Assembly: GCA_900491605.1 (NCBI GenBank)
Contig: UESW01005032.1
Location: forward strand, 307,498-371,497
Reading direction: 5' to 3'
DNA from: Calamus simplicifolius
Taxonomy: Eukaryota; Streptophyta; Magnoliopsida; Arecales; Arecaceae
Length of the DNA: 64,000 nucleotides
The notes beneath the pieces were generated by a model. The model was not told the origin of the DNA, searched no databases, and saw only the letters and a program-made list of their open reading frames with translations. Shown here piece by piece: positions 31,002-43,997 of the stretch. The number at the start of each line of letters is the position of its first letter. The stretch's first letter is position 1. A program made the translations under genes and the position numbers.

Positions 31002-31499
31002 TCAAGGGTCAGGAATCGAATCAGCGACATTTGGGGGAAGTTGACTGGGTCCACCCTCTTCAAATACGGTCGACAAAGAGACTTCGGATTCCTCAGCACC
31101 GGGCTGGGAACACCCCTCTAGAGCCGAGGCTTCATTAGTGCCTAGAATAGTGTCAAGATCAATGTCCGAAATATCCTCATATTCAGCCTCTTCCATCCCC
31201 GGAGTACGAGTATCAAATAGCTCGGCCTCCAGAAAAGATAAATCCAACTCGGGGTACACCCGAGAGATCTTCGCCCGAGTTTCCTCCTCGCCAAACCGAA
31301 ATGCATCGGCACAGGCCGCTTTTTGCTCCTCAGAGAATTGAACAGATCTTTTGTACTCCTCCACAGCCGAGGCAATTCGGTCATTAGCTTTAGCTAGCTG
31401 GCCTCTGAGTTCGAGGTTCATTTGGCGTCTCGCGGTCAACTCCGCCCTTAGAGCCTTAAATTGCTCCTGCGCCTCGAACCCGATTCTGCCCATCTGCAA
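31002..31499 (-). pseudogene. Antisense ORF remnant of Gypsy-L (3' exon)
   Basis: 165 codons on the minus strand. An N-terminal coiled-coil stretch (ALRAELTARRQMNLELRGQL) is followed by AFRFGEEETRAKISRVYPEL, DLSFLEAE and an acidic Asp/Glu/Ser/Pro tail. The order and the PELDLSFL-type core match the end of the antisense ORF at 59077-61943 (PEWDLSFL). A TTGCAG-type acceptor sits just before the first Met (CATCTGCAAA on plus), so this is probably the last exon. The upstream exons, with the gypsy-type transposon domain, are lost at the CACTA junction near 31560. Confidence 0.7.
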
Positions 31500-31559
31500 A
31501 CATCAGGTCGTTTGAGCCCACAAACAAAAGAAAAATACTAGAAGCAAGTAAATGAGAAG

Positions 31560-32101
31560 ACACAGTTAGTGCGTCGCTAAATTAAAATAATTTTTTTAAT
31601 TTTCTGGTTATTGCATCGCTAATGCGTCGCTATTTAACATATTTAATTTTTTAAAAATATTACGACGCAATGAGTTGCGTCGCAATTTTTTTTCATATTT
31701 ATATTTTATAAAAATTAATTTTATTTAAATTATTTGTGACGCAATTGGTGCGTCGCTAAATTAAAAATAATTTTTCTAATTTTCTGGTTTATTGCGTCGC
31801 TAATGTGTTTCTATTTAACATAATTAATTTTTTAAAAACATTGCGACGCACTGAGTTGCGTCGCAATATTTTTTTCCATATTTATATTTTAAAAAAATTA
31901 ATTTAAAAATATTGCGATGCATTATTTGTGTCGCTAAATAAAAAAATTATTTTTTTTTTTCTGGTTTATTGAGTCGCTAATGCGTCGCTAATTGCGTCGC
32001 AATGTTTTGTTGTCACGGAGGCATCGCAAAGTGGTCGCAATTTAGCGACGCATCATTGCGTCGCTAAATTTGCATCGCTATTTCAGTATTTTCTTGTAGT
32101 G
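31560..32101 (+). mobile_element. Truncated CACTA element, one terminus
   Basis: Its right end, TTTTCTTGTAGTG (32089-32101), is the CACTA terminal inverted repeat (CACTACAAGAAAA on minus). Inside are many GCGTCGCTAA / TTGCGACGCA subterminal motifs and a duplicated block of about 240 bp (about 31570-31770 and 31740-31960). No opposite CACTA end is seen at its left border, so it is a deletion derivative or a truncated end. Confidence 0.75.
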
Positions 32102-32306
32102 AGGGATACAATTGTCATGTAACTCTTTCTCTTTTTTTTTCTTCCTTCTATCCAAACAAGATAATCGATATTAACTTTCTTTTTCCTTCCATCTTTTCCA
32201 AATAAGATAAAAAGAACAATCCTTCCTTCCCCTTCCTTATCCTTCCATCCCTTTCCTTCTTTTTACTCTTCCCTTCCTTACCATTCAAAGATCCAAACAA
32301 AGCCTA
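32102..32306. mobile_element. Right part of a MITE (partner of 48118-48600)
   Basis: Nearly identical to 48395-48600: GGGATACAATTGTCATGT at the start, a CTTCC-rich middle, and ATCCAAACAAAGCCTA at the end. The left half of the MITE is missing and the CACTA end abuts instead. Confidence 0.7.
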
Positions 32307-32590
32307 AGAGAAAAAGGCAAAATGCTGAGCATGTTGGTGCTCTATTACTGAACAAAAAAAAAAGAAAGCGAGCAATGGTACTTGGGGAAAAGAGAAGATT
32401 ATCATATAATAATTAAGTAACATACCAACCAATTTAAAGGTGCAAGAGAGATTAAAGATGGAAACAAATATGCAATGGAAGGAGAAATTACCTCGTGATG
32501 GCAGATCCATGCTTTTAGTCTGATTCTTCTCATTCCACAATGTTGGTTTTGAAGGTGGGAGGGGCCTTGGTATACTGAATATATAAGTGG
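32307..32590 (-). pseudogene. NLR 3'-end fragment, copy A
   Basis: By eye it matches 52200-52440, the 3' end of the NLR pseudogene. Shared pieces are AACATACCAACCAATTTAAA, GGAAACAAATATGCAATGGA and the coding tail that reads on minus Y-T-K-A-P-P-T-F. It ends abruptly where the Copia-A LTR begins. It is a relic of a duplicated NLR. Confidence 0.75.
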
Positions 32591-33140
32591 TGTTGGAAAA
32601 AATGGTTCCCCACAAGTCTAGATTAATAAAGAGAACAATAAGCAAAAGCAAGAACACAAAAGATTTTTTACGTGGTTCCCTCAATTAAGGTACGTCCATG
32701 GGACCGATGTCCAATCTCACTAATTTTGTAGGTGTTTACAAGAAACACATATATCTCACAAATTGACAAGGGATTCATAGGCAGAAATGAAGCTTTTGAC
32801 AAGTGAAAAAGAAGCTGCACAAAAGCTCCAAAATAATAGAAACTGAAAGGTTGCTAGTCAAAAGAGAGTAGTTGTCATCAACTCTTCAAGCAACTATAAA
32901 TTCCAGCATACTACTTCAATTCAGCCTTTTGAAATCCCAAAAAATCAGCTTCCAACGAAGCACCAACCAACTTCCAATGAAGTACCAACTTTCCATAAGT
33001 TTGCCTTGAAACAAGTAGTCAAAGAAACTTTGATTACCCAAGCAAACACTAAATAACCAAGTGTTTTTCCAACAAATTTGAAGACAACACATTTCACAAC
33101 TTCCAAGCATAATTAAATGCATAAGGAGGGTTGCCCAACA
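32591..33140 (-). repeat. 3' LTR of minus-strand Copia-A (550 bp)
   Basis: On plus it reads TGTTGGAAAA...TTGCCCAACA. On the minus strand it is preceded by the polypurine tract AAGGGGGAGAAT (33141-33152), so the element runs minus and this is its 3' LTR. An almost identical LTR is at 48897-49439. Confidence 0.88.
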
Positions 33141-33157
33141 ATTCTCCCCCTTCCGAC

Positions 33158-34700
33158 TTATGATGAGAAATCAATTATTCCTGCCAAAGCTCTACACTTC
33201 TCATGCTTGTCTTTAGATAAGACTTTAGTCATCATGTATGAACTATTATCATCAGTGTGAATCTTCTCAAGTTGCAATGCCTTTGAATTCAACACATCAT
33301 GAATCCAATGGTATCTAATATCAGTATGTTTTGACCTTGAATGGAAAGTAGCATTCTTGCTCAAGTAAATGGCACTTTGACTATTACAAAAGAGAACATA
33401 CTTCCCTTGCTTCAAACCTAATTCTTGTAAGAATTGTTTTAACCAAAGTATCTCCTTGCATGCTTCCGTAATGGCAATGAGTTCAGCCTTTGTAGTTGAT
33501 AAAGCAACACATTTAGTAATTTAGATTGCCACAAATAGCTCCCCATGCAAAAGTCATCAAATAACCTAAAGTGGACTTCCTAGAATCAATGTCACCCGCC
33601 ATGTCAGCATCCGTGAACCCATCAAGTATTGGTTTGCCTTTTTCATAGCATAAACATACATGGAAGTCCCTCTGAGATATCTTAGAATCCACTTAATCGC
33701 TGCCCAATGTTTCTTTCTGGGATTAGAAAGAAATCGACTGATAACTCCAACAACATGTGCTATGTCTGACTTGATACAAACCATAATGTACATCAATGAA
33801 CCAATAGCTGAAGAATAAGGAATATTCATCATCTCTCTCACATCTTCTTCATTAGAAAAACATTGCTTTGAGCTAAGCTTGAAGTGTGCAGCAAGTAGAC
33901 ATCCAACGGGCTTTGTACTGTCCATGTTGAACCTTTCAAGCACCTTCTTGACATAATTTTCTTAAGATAACCAAATCATCCTCTGTTTGTGATCACGAAT
34001 AATTTTCATTCCAAGAATTTATTTTGCAGGTCCCAAATCTTTTATGGCAAAAGACTTACCCAACTCCATCTTCAAGTGGTCAATCTTGGAGGAATCTTGA
34101 CCCACAATAATATGTCATCAACATAGAGTAAGAGAACAATGAAGTTTTCATCCCAGAAACTTTTTCACAAATACATAATGGTCTGAACTTGTCCTTGAGT
34201 AACCATGCTTCACCATAAAAGAATCAAACTTCTTGTACTTTTGCCTTGAAGCTTGCTTCAAACCATAAAAACTTTTCTTCAATTTACATACTAAATTCTC
34301 CTTACCCTTCACCTTAAAACCTTCCGGTTGCTCCATGTATAATTCTTCTTCCAAATTACCTTGAAGAAATGCTGTTTTCACATCAAGTTGCTCAACTTCT
34401 AGATTCATACTTGCAGCCATTCCAAGTACAAAATGAATAGATGGCATCTTCACAATGTGTAAGAAAATTTCATCAAAATCAATACCCTTTTTCTGTCCAA
34501 AACCTTTAACAACTAGCCATGCCTTGTACCTTGAGACTTTGTCACCATTTTTTAGCCAAAAGACCTATTTATTCTTCAATATTTTCTTTTCATTTAGTAG
34601 CTTCACTAACTCATAAATCTTGTTATCAAGCAAAGATGTCATTTCTTCTTGCATTTGCCTTTAGTCAAGCATCCTTGTTTGCATCTTCAATGGCTTCTTG
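33158..34700 (-). pseudogene. Copia-A reverse transcriptase and RNase H (3' part of pol)
   Basis: On minus, from high to low coordinates: EEMTSLLDNK-type RT start, LEVEQLDVKTAFLQGNLEEE (near 34400), KKSFYGLKQASRQKYKKF, then KHWAAIKWILRYLRGTS and the RNase H end with LFCNSQSAIYLSKNATFHSR and KHTDIRYHWIHDVLNSKALQ. It is broken by several stops and shifts. The N-terminal side continues beyond the CACTA insertion at 46204-46502. Confidence 0.88.
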
Positions 34701-35215
34701 CACTACAAGAAATTCATGAAATAGCGATGCCATTTAGCGACGCAAATTTTCGTCGCAACATAACGATAAAATTGCGATGCAATTGCAACACATAAAATCT
34801 GCGACGCAATTTAGTGACTCATTAAATCAGTTGCTAATTAGCGATGGATTTAGAAATTTTAAAAATATTCATCGCAAAATAGCGACTCATATAGCAACGT
34901 ATAATCATATGTCGTTGTTTAGCGACGCATAATCATGCGTCGCTGTTTAGCGACGCAAATTTGCATCGCTAAACAGCGACACATGATTATGCGTTGCTAA
35001 ACAGCGATGTATGATTATGCGTCACTAAACAGCGATGCAGGACGATGCGTCGCTACACAGCGACGCATGATTATGCGTCGCTAAACAGCGACGCATCTTC
35101 ATGCGTCGCTGTGTAGCGACCCAATGATGCATCGCTGAATAGCGACGCATAACGATGCGTCGCTAAACAGCGATGCATTAGCAACTAATAAGCATGTGTC
35201 GCTAAATAGGGTTTT
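34701..35215. repeat. CACTA left TIR and subterminal GCGACGCA repeats
   Basis: Over twenty copies of TAGCGACGCAT / ATGCGTCGCTA variants occur in both orientations, often as GCGACGCATnnnATGCGTCGC hairpins. CACTA transposases are known to bind subterminal repeats. Confidence 0.88.
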
Positions 35216-37575
35216 AGGGTTCTATGATTCAGGGATTTGGATTTCAAGCTCTGCATGGAAGCTGTTTGTTTGTGCTATATATTGCCAATCAGTCAAGGAA
35301 TCAGTAAACGGAAAATGACATCCCAACAGCACTATATGAAGCTAGATTCGACGACGCTTTTGAAAGAGAAGCTGCTGATTTAGCTTCTAATGGAGATTTT
35401 ACTAATAAGAATCATTGTAGAAAGGAAACTATGAACTGGGACAGTTAGGAAGATATGATATCTTCAATTCAAAAGGATTTCAAGCTATGCTTGGAAGCTG
35501 TTTGTGCTATATATTGCCAATCAGTTAAGGAATCAATACAAGGAAAATGACATCCCAACAGCACTATAGGAAGATATGCTATCTTCAATTCAAAAGGATT
35601 TCAAGCTCTGCATGGAAGCTGTTTGTGCTATATATCGCCAATCAGTAAAGGAATCAGTAAAGGAAAAATGACATCCCAACAACTATATCATGCTGGATTC
35701 GACGACGCTCCTGAAAGAGAAGCTGCTGATTTAGCTTCTAATGGAGATTTTGCTAATAAGAATCATGGTAGAAAGCAAATTTGCGTCGCTAAACAATGAC
35801 GCGGATGAAGAGGCTTCCGATGGGAAAGAGATCATACCCAGGTTCAAGGCTTCCGATGAGTTGCATTTCTTGGGAGTCTCCATCGGTCGAGGAGGAAGAG
35901 GTTCTCCTATGACCTTCTTCAGCGCGGTCTTTTTATAGCCAGCACCGCCGGCCACGGGAAGGAAGCGAACATGTATATCGTGGCTGTACGTCACCCCGGG
36001 GCTCCAGTCAAACAAGCGACATAAATTTCTTCATATATTTGATATATAAAATTATCACTATATAATATTATATATAATAAACTATAATAATTACTAAATA
36101 AAAATAATATATTATAAATTATTAATTTTTAGCGATACATTTCGAATGCGTCGCTATATAGCGATGCATTTTGATTGCATCGCTATATAGCGACTCATTA
36201 AATGCGTCGCTAAACAACGACGCATTCAAATGAGTCGCTATATAGCGACGCATTGTGTGGGTTGCTGTTTAGCGACGCAAATTTGCAATGTGTTGCTAAA
36301 CAACAACATTGTGTGGGTTGCTAAACAACGACGCATTTGATTACGTCGCTAATTTTGATTTAGGGTTCTAGGGTTTTTATGGTTTGAGGGTTTTAGATTC
36401 GAGCACAACGTGGCACCGCTGGTGCATACCGTTCAACGGGGCGGACCAACCAACCCAGCCCAATGTACAACTACGGGCTTTTTAGGTTCAAGGCTTCCGA
36501 TGAGTTGTGTTTCTTGGGAGTCTTTATCGGTTGGGACGGAAGAGGTTCTCCTATGACCTTCTTCAGCGTGGTCTCTTTATAGCCAGCAGCACTGGCCACG
36601 GGAAGGAAGTGGACATGTAACATCGCGGCCGTACGTCACCCCGGGGCTCCAGTCAAACGAGCGACATAAATTTCTTCATATATTTCGATATATAAAATTA
36701 TCACTATATAATATTATATATAATAAACTATAATAATTACTAAATAAAAATATATTATTATAAATTATTAATTTTTAGCGACGCATTCAACATGTGTTGC
36801 TGTTTAGCGACGCATTCAATGCGTCGCTGGTTAGCGACGCATATTTCAGTCGCTAAACAGTGACACAGTCAAATGCGTCGCTAAATAGCAATGCATTTGA
36901 ATGCATCGCTAATTTCAATTTAGGATTTTAGGGTTTTATGGTTTGAGGGTTTTAGATTCGGGCACAATGTGGCACCGCCGGTGCACACCGTTCAACGGGG
37001 CGGACCAACCAACCCAGCCCAATGTACAACTATGGGCTTTTTAGGTTCAAGGCTTCCGATGAGTTGCGTTTCTTGGGAGTCTCCATTGGTCGGGCGGAAG
37101 AGGTTCTCCTATAACCTTCTTCAGCGCGGTCTCTTTATAGCCAGCAGCGCCAGCCACGGGAAGGAAGCGGACATGTAACATCGTGGCTACGTCACCCCGG
37201 GGCTCCAGTCAAACGAGCGACATAAATTTCTTCATATATTTTGATATATAAAATTATCACTATATAATATTATATATAATAAACTATAATAATTACTAAA
37301 TAAAAATATTATTATTATAAATTATTAATTTTTAGCGATGCATTCAATATGCGTTGTTGTTTAGCGACACATTCAATGCGTCGCTGGTTAGCGACACATA
37401 TTTCAGTCGCTAAATAGCAACGCAGTCAAATGCGTCGCTAAATAGCAATGCATTTGAATGTGTCGCTAATTTTAATTTAGGGTTTTAGGGTTTTATGGTT
37501 TGAGGGTTTTAGATTCGGGCACAACGTGGCACCGCCGGTGCACACCGTTCAACGGGGACCAACCAACCCAGCCCA
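35216..37575. repeat. Tandem repeats of about 558 bp in the CACTA 5' region
   Basis: Blocks near 35840-36460, 36460-37020 and 37020-37575 share GGCTTCCGATGAGTTGCGTT, TCACCCCGGGGCTCCAGTCA, ATTATATATAATAAACTATA and the GCGACGCA motifs. A shorter repeat (TTTCAAGCTCTGCATGGAAG) occurs three times at 35230-35640. One unit is open on both strands over about 285 bp (35731-36015), but I recognise no protein. Confidence 0.82.
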
Positions 37576-37844
37576 ATGTACATAAAATTGTCATTATGTA
37601 ATATTAAATATAATAAACTATAATAATTACTTAATAAAATTTATATTATAAAATTAATATTTTAAAATATTTAGCGACACATTAAATTTGCATCACAAAA
37701 TTGCGATGCATATCTAATGAGTCACTAAATTCCCGCCAAGACGGTTAAGGCGGCAATTTAGCGATGCAATTTGTGCATCGCTGATTAGCGATGGATTAAC
37801 GATGCATTATGCATCACTAATCCTAATTAATAAAATCCCCCCTT
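37576..37844. other. CACTA 5' leader
   Basis: AT-rich, with further GCGATGCA motifs. No open frame. Confidence 0.5.
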
Positions 37845-38430
37845 CTTCTTCCTCACGATTTCTCCCCCTCACCCCCCCCCCCCAACCGGTCTCCCTCCCT
37901 CTTTCTCCTCTTCCTCACCTTCGGCGGCACTTCGGCGGCTCTCCGGCACCCGACCACCTCTCCGATGACCCCTATTTTCGGGTAAACCCCCTCTCCCCTC
38001 CCCCCCATCTCCCCCATTCCCCCCCCCCCCCGTTGCCGGCCACGGCCATCGTCTCCAGCCACGATCGTGGCCTGGCCACGGTGGCCAGGCCACCGTTAAA
38101 AAAAAAGGGGGGGGGGACGGTTTTCCCCACCCCCTCCCATTATCGGTCACAGCCACGTGGCCATGGCCGGTCGTGGCCATCTTCTTCGGCCATGGTGGCC
38201 AGGCCACCGTAAAAAAAATGGGGGGGAGACTTTTTTCCCCACCCCCTCCCGTTGCCGGCCAAGGTCGTGGCCTGGCCACTGTGGCCAAGCCACCATTAAA
38301 AAAAAAAGCGGGGGGTGGTTCCCCACCCCCCCCCTCCCGTCTCGGCCACGGTGGCCAAGCCACCATAAAAAAAAGGGGTTTTCTTACCCACCCCCTCCCA
38401 GAAAAAAAAAGGGGGGGGGGGGGGGGACCG
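37845..38430. repeat. GC-rich block with long C and G runs and GGCCACGGTGGCC repeats in the CACTA
   Basis: About four repeats of 90-110 bp hold GTGGCCAGGCCACC(G/A)T, an A-run, a G-run and CCCCACCCCCTCCC. Homopolymers reach about 16 G near 38410. Proline- and glycine-rich open frames on both strands are composition effects. It may be an untranslated exon. Confidence 0.75.
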
Positions 38431-40300
38431 TTCGGCTATTTTTAATTAAAACAAAAAATTTATTATAAAATATTATTTTATAATATTACAAAATATATTG
38501 CATAACTAATTTTACTGATTAAATTATTTAATTAATATTATTAAAATATTATTAGTAAGTTGTTTTGATATTTTAATCTTAATAATTTATTCAATCATAT
38601 TATTATATCACTTAAATTTAGAAAACCCCTATAGTAATATCATTATATATAATAATATATTACAATAAAAATAGAATACACTATAGTATTATATTAATAT
38701 TTTATAAAAAATTATATTATGTGAAATTATAATATTAGAATATAATGATTTGATATCATTATATTGAACTATTTTGTGTTTGATGGAATTTTAAAATAAA
38801 ATCGAAATAGTTTTCTTCATGTATGTCTTATTGTAAGAATGTTGTTATAAGTTAATGTTACAATATTAAATTTAATATTATATCCATCGTCACCCATAAA
38901 AAATAAGTATAATAATCTCATTATAAATTAACATGAAATTTTGATATAATTCAATATTAGGATTTTCTGTTATAAAATATGAAAAATAAAATTTATTATC
39001 CCTTTAACTTATAATATTTACTGTGATCATAAAAAAGTATGTTTATGATAATTATATTATGCCACATATTAATAATATATATATAATATATAACTTATAT
39101 TAGTTCATAATATTATAATTTAATATAATAATAATATGGTATTCTAATAAATAATGATTGCAATATAACATCATTGTAGTATTTGCTAATTAGTGATTCT
39201 GATCGATAGTAATTAATTAAAGAAATTGCTTTACGATTAATTAGTACTTATGTTTTAAATTAATTCAGTCATGATTGATTTGTGATTTTTATATAGTCAT
39301 GGTTCAATTTCTCAGTCTATTAAACTATGCATGGCAGTTTATTGGTGAACATCTGACATATGTTATTCCATCTTATTGTCATTATGAAATTGTTGTGAAT
39401 TAGGCTTTGATTTAAGTTACAATTCCTTCATATTGGGATATGTTATGTTGGGAATTAGATTATATATGGCTTTAATAGATGTGCCATGGTTGATATGTTA
39501 TGAAAAATTTTGGTCCAGCCTGTCCAATATTGAAACCATAGTATTATTAGATATTACTATGCATAACTATTGAATTAAGGTTATTATCTTTGACATAATA
39601 TCAGTTTTATAAGTTAGTGACTATAGACCACAATCAAAATAAGTATAATAGTCAAGAGAACTTTTTCACAAGCATAAGTTCGATTGTTTTTCTTAAGAAT
39701 ATTATATCTCGTGGCATTGAAACATTTAGACCCGTTTGAGAATTTGCAAGACGTAGTCTTTCAAATTCTCAAATTATCCTAGTGGACAGTTTGAGATTAT
39801 TTTTTGCGATATGTTAGTCTGCTTTTAATTATCATCTATTGATATTATGGTTTGTATTTCCTCATATGTTCTCCTAGTGTGGCATATATACCACACATTT
39901 AGGAGAACATGTGGGAAATGCTGCTGAAATTTCAACATAAACGATGATAATGAATAGCAGAATACCATATCACAGAATATAATCTTGAATGGGATAGGGC
40001 CTTACCTTTTAGATATGAACTGAAGGTGAAATTAATTTAGGACACTTGCATACTCGTGAAGTCTTACGAACTCCACGTGGTGCGGCCTTGCAAAGCAGGG
40101 ACTTTAGCTGGGCCTGGCCTAATCAATTGGTTGCAATCTTTAAAAACAAAATTGATCTATTGTTATAAATTTTTTAAATGATTATTATTTACCTTGGATG
40201 TGCAACATAACTAATTTAGTTATAAAATTATTAATACTAATATTGTTTTATATTATGGTTTTCTTTATTGGTTTACCAGAAAATTGTATAAGTTCAAAAA
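38431..40300. other. Very AT-rich stretch, probably intron or leader of the CACTA transposase
   Basis: Strongly AT-rich with no gene motif. It lies between the GC-rich block and the first recognised transposase exon. Confidence 0.5.
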
Positions 40301-43300
40301 TGAGCGGACCTCGCTCGTGGATGTATGCAAGATTAAAAGATGGCTTGCTTAATCCAGATTTTTTGAATGGATTGGAAGAATTTATTGGATTTGCATGTAG
40401 CCAACCTGAATGGATGGATGAGCCTAGGATTAGGTGCCCCTGCAACTTATATAGGCGTCAAAATAAAGCGTACAGGGATGTTGAAACTGTAAAGGCGCAT
40501 TTGTGTAAAAAGAGTTTGTTCCTGGGTATGATATTTGGTACTATCATGGTGAAATAGAGGAAATGGGTGCAGCTATTACAAGCCAACAAGTTTCAATTCC
40601 CATTGATGAGAACCATGTGCGAATTTAAACAGATATGAAGAAATGGTGATGAATGCATCGGGTAATGAATTCAATCAGAATACATTTATGGAAGAACCAA
40701 ATCCAGATGCACAACAATTTTATGATATGCTTCGTGCTGCAAATCAAGAATTGTATCCTGATTGTGAGAGTCATTTCCAATTGTCGAAAATATAGATTAT
40801 CGAAAAGGCGTTCAATGCTGTAGCTGGATTAATGAAGAAAGTTTTGCCAAATGATAATGTTTTAGCAGATAATTTTTACTCAACGAAGAAGTTGTTGCAT
40901 GGCCTTGGGCTCCTAGTTAATAAGATTGATTGTTGCTTGAACAATTGCATGTTATATTGGGGTGAAGACTCAGACCTATGATGTTGTAAGATTTATGGGC
41001 AATCAAGGTACACCAACGATGAAGGGGAAGCTAGTACAAGTAGGAGGAAGAGTGTACCTTACAAGAGGATGCATTACTTTCCTCTTACTCCATGCCTGCA
41101 AAGATTATACAGACATGAGGTTACAGCTGCTAATATGAGATGGCATGCCGAACATGAATCTAAAGAAGATGAAATGCGGCATCCATCAGATTGAAAAGCT
41201 TGGAAGCATTTCAATGACATCCTGATTTCGCCGACGATATAAGGAATGTGAGATTAGGTCTTTGTACCGATGGCTTCCAACCATTTGGTCAAGCGGGCCG
41301 ACAGTATTCTTGTTGGCCTGTTATACTGACTGTATATAGCGTTCCTTCATGGAAGTGCATGAAAGATACTGCAATGTTTTTGACAGTTTTAGTTCCAGGA
41401 CCATCAAATCCAAAGGAAAAGATTGATGTGTTCCTGCAACCGTTGGTAGCCGAATTGAAAATGTTGTGGGAAACTGGAGTCATGGCCTATGACATTTCAA
41501 TGAAACAAAATTTTATCATGAGAGCTGCTTTGATGTGGATAATCAATGACTTCTCGGCATATACAATATTGTTTGGTTGGAGCACAGCTGGGCGTATGGC
41601 GTGCCCTTACTGCATGAATGATTTTGATGCATTCACATTGCAGAAGAGTGGTAAGCAGTCATGGTTTGATAATCATAGAAAGTTCTTGTCTTCAAATCAT
41701 CCTTATAGGCGGAACTTGATCACCTTCCGGAAGAACAAAGCAGTCATAAAATTTGCCGAACCGGTTAGGTCTAGCACAGATATATTTGATACTATAGAGC
41801 ATTTGGGGTTGAGGTATGCTTGGGAAGTTGATGCAAATAGAGTCAATGGCAATATATATAAAGAACACAACTAAAAGAAACAGAGTATTTCTTGGGATCT
41901 GTCATATTGGAGCACAAATCTCATCCGGCACAACTTGGATGTTATGCATATTGAGAAAAATTTCTTTGATAACATATTTAATACGGTGTTAAACATCCCT
42001 GGAAAAACCAAAGACACTACAAAGTCAAGAGAAAAACTTAATCAGTACTGCAGAAGAGCTGATTTGAGGAGGAATGCTGACGGGACCTATCCTAAAGCCT
42101 ATTACACTCTTGACAGAAATTCACGAGAAGTTTTATGTAACTGGGTTAGAGGGTTAAAATTTTCAGATAGTTATGCTTCAAATATCAGTAGGTGTGTGGA
42201 TATGCATAAGCTCAAGTTGTTTGGCATGAAGAGTCATGACTGCCATGTTTTCATGCAGCGGTTATTGCCTATAGCTTTTCGTAAGTTGCTTCCGCACCAT
42301 GTGTGGAAGGCATTGACGAAGCTCAGCTTGTTCTTTAAGGAGTTATCTGCCGCAGTCATTACTTCTGCATCCATGGCAAGGCTTGAGGACAAAAAATAAT
42401 TATTTTATGCAAGCTGGAGCGAATATTTCCTCCAAGTTTTTTTGACTCAATGAAGCATTTACCGGTTCACTTGCCATACGAAGCGACTATAGCTGGTCCC
42501 GTGCAGTATCGCTGGATGTATCCTTTCGAGAGGTAAATATCTTAATAATCGGTTGTACATGTTCATATTTAAAATTTTATTTCACTTTGAGAAAGTTGGT
42601 TTATTCTATTTCTTACCTTTACATGTAGGTACTTTAAGAAATTAAAAAATAATGTGCGTAATAAGGTAAGGTTGAAGGTTCTATATGCAATGCACACATG
42701 GTTGAAGAAGTTTCAGCTTTTTCCTCTCATTACTTTGAGAGTCACGTCCACACGAGGAGCCAAAATCTTGGTCGTAACGACGATGTATGTGTGGACGAAG
42801 GACAACCTAATGATGGTAGAATATCAGTTTTTAAAGGTATCGGTCATTCATTTGGGAGGCAGAAGTCAAGAGATTTGAGCGATGCGGAGTATAATGCAGC
42901 GCATTATTACATCCTAATGAACTGTAGAGAAGTCGATCCATACATTGAGTAAGTATACACTTCACTACTTTAAATTATAATATACCTCACTATTTAATTG
43001 CTAACAGAAGTTTTAATTGTTATCATCCCTTTAGGATGTTTTATGATAGACAACGACAGATGACTCCCAACATCAGTCAAATTGCCATTGGGCAGAAGTT
43101 AGAAACGGAGTTCGCTTACTGGTTTTTTGAATATGTGAGTAGTATCACTCAATCAATTGCAATAATGGCTTCTATTTTTTGAATTGTTGTGAATAGCTTA
43201 TTAATTTGTAGGTAAGCGGTCCATGGTTCACAATCGATAATATTTTATTAAATGTCTAGCGCAATGGCCGTAACAACCTCTACTGTATCTTCAAGAGGCA

Positions 43301-43893
43301 CGCAGAACTGGGGTGTGTGTGTCAAAGGAGAAAGTGTTGGAGCAAAAATGATGGATTATTATGGAAAGTTAGTAGAGGTGGTTAAAGTTGAATATCCCGG
43401 TTGGCCTATAAAACGAACCGTATTGTTTCATTGTGATTTGTTTGATCTGACAGTTCCTGTGGGTAAAAGGGTTCATAACGACTACAATATAGTTGAAGTC
43501 AACCATTGCCAAAGATTGCAGAAATATGAACCATTCATCCTTGCATCCTAAGCTCAGCAAGTGTTTTACTGCGGATATCCAAGTTTGCGCAATGACAAGC
43601 GAGATTGGTGGGCTATTTCTAAAATCCTTCCACGTTCGGCAATCATATTAGACGAGAGTTCATCAAGTCAATCACCTGAGTGCCCTATATTTCAAGAGGA
43701 TAAGATGGAAATGCATGCAATTAAGGATAATATAAGGGCTCCTGAAACATTAGTTAGAGGTCCAAATGGTGATGTCTAAAAAATTGAGGATGCAAATGTT
43801 CGATTTCCTTCCGATGATAATGACACAGAATCACAATCCGATACGACATCGGATGTTGAACCAACATTTGATGAAACAAATGACACTGATTAA
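40301..43893 (+). pseudogene. CACTA TNP2-like transposase gene
   Basis: The transposase cuts and joins CACTA ends. The start at 40301 gives MSGPRSWMYARLKDGLLNP and EFIGFACSQPEWMDEPRIRC, the transposase-associated N-terminal domain with Cys pairs. The Transposase_21-like core spans 41248-42399: LCTDGFQPFGQAGRQYSCWP, PSNPKEKIDVFLQPL, WSTAGRMACPYCMND, then NLDVMHIEKNFFDNIFNT. The next region (about 42400-43140) carries PPSFFDSMKHLPVHLPYEA, as in DUF4218-type domains. The 43320-43640 region (VEYPGWPIKRTVLFHCDLFD) matches the DUF4216-type end. An acidic tail stops at 43893. Likely introns lie near 42535-42630, 42950-43035 and 43135-43212. Stops between 40557 and 41248 and a TAA at 43548 break it. 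Confidence 0.88.
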
Positions 43894-43997
43894 ATATAGA
43901 GGTTTATTCAATTTTAATTTATTTTTATAAGTGCTAAATTTTTTCATATTCAATCATTATTCGTAATTATATTGCATGGTTCTTTAGTATTTTCAGT

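Larger units (their letters stand above)
10799..31560 (+). mobile_element. Ty3/gypsy retrotransposon of Tat/Retand type (Gypsy-L), host of a nested Sirevirus
   Basis: Order on the plus strand: 5' LTR, primer site, gag, protease, then RT, RNase H and integrase after a 10.6 kb nested element. After pol come a tandem array, a short antisense unit and part of a long antisense ORF. Integrase last is the Ty3/gypsy order. Extra antisense ORFs and 3' tandem repeats are reported for the Tat lineage. The 3' LTR is missing: a CACTA end abuts the element near 31560, so no target duplication can be checked. The 5' border (10799, alternative 10773) was set by alignment to the LTR at 57800-58660. Confidence 0.85.

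Noticed and set aside
35731..36015. Possible captured gene fragment open on both strands
   Set aside because: No protein family recognised; kept only as part of the repeat finding.
37802..38468. Proline- and glycine-rich open frames on both strands
   Set aside because: Compositional effect of C/G runs; no domain, and the frames follow the repeats.
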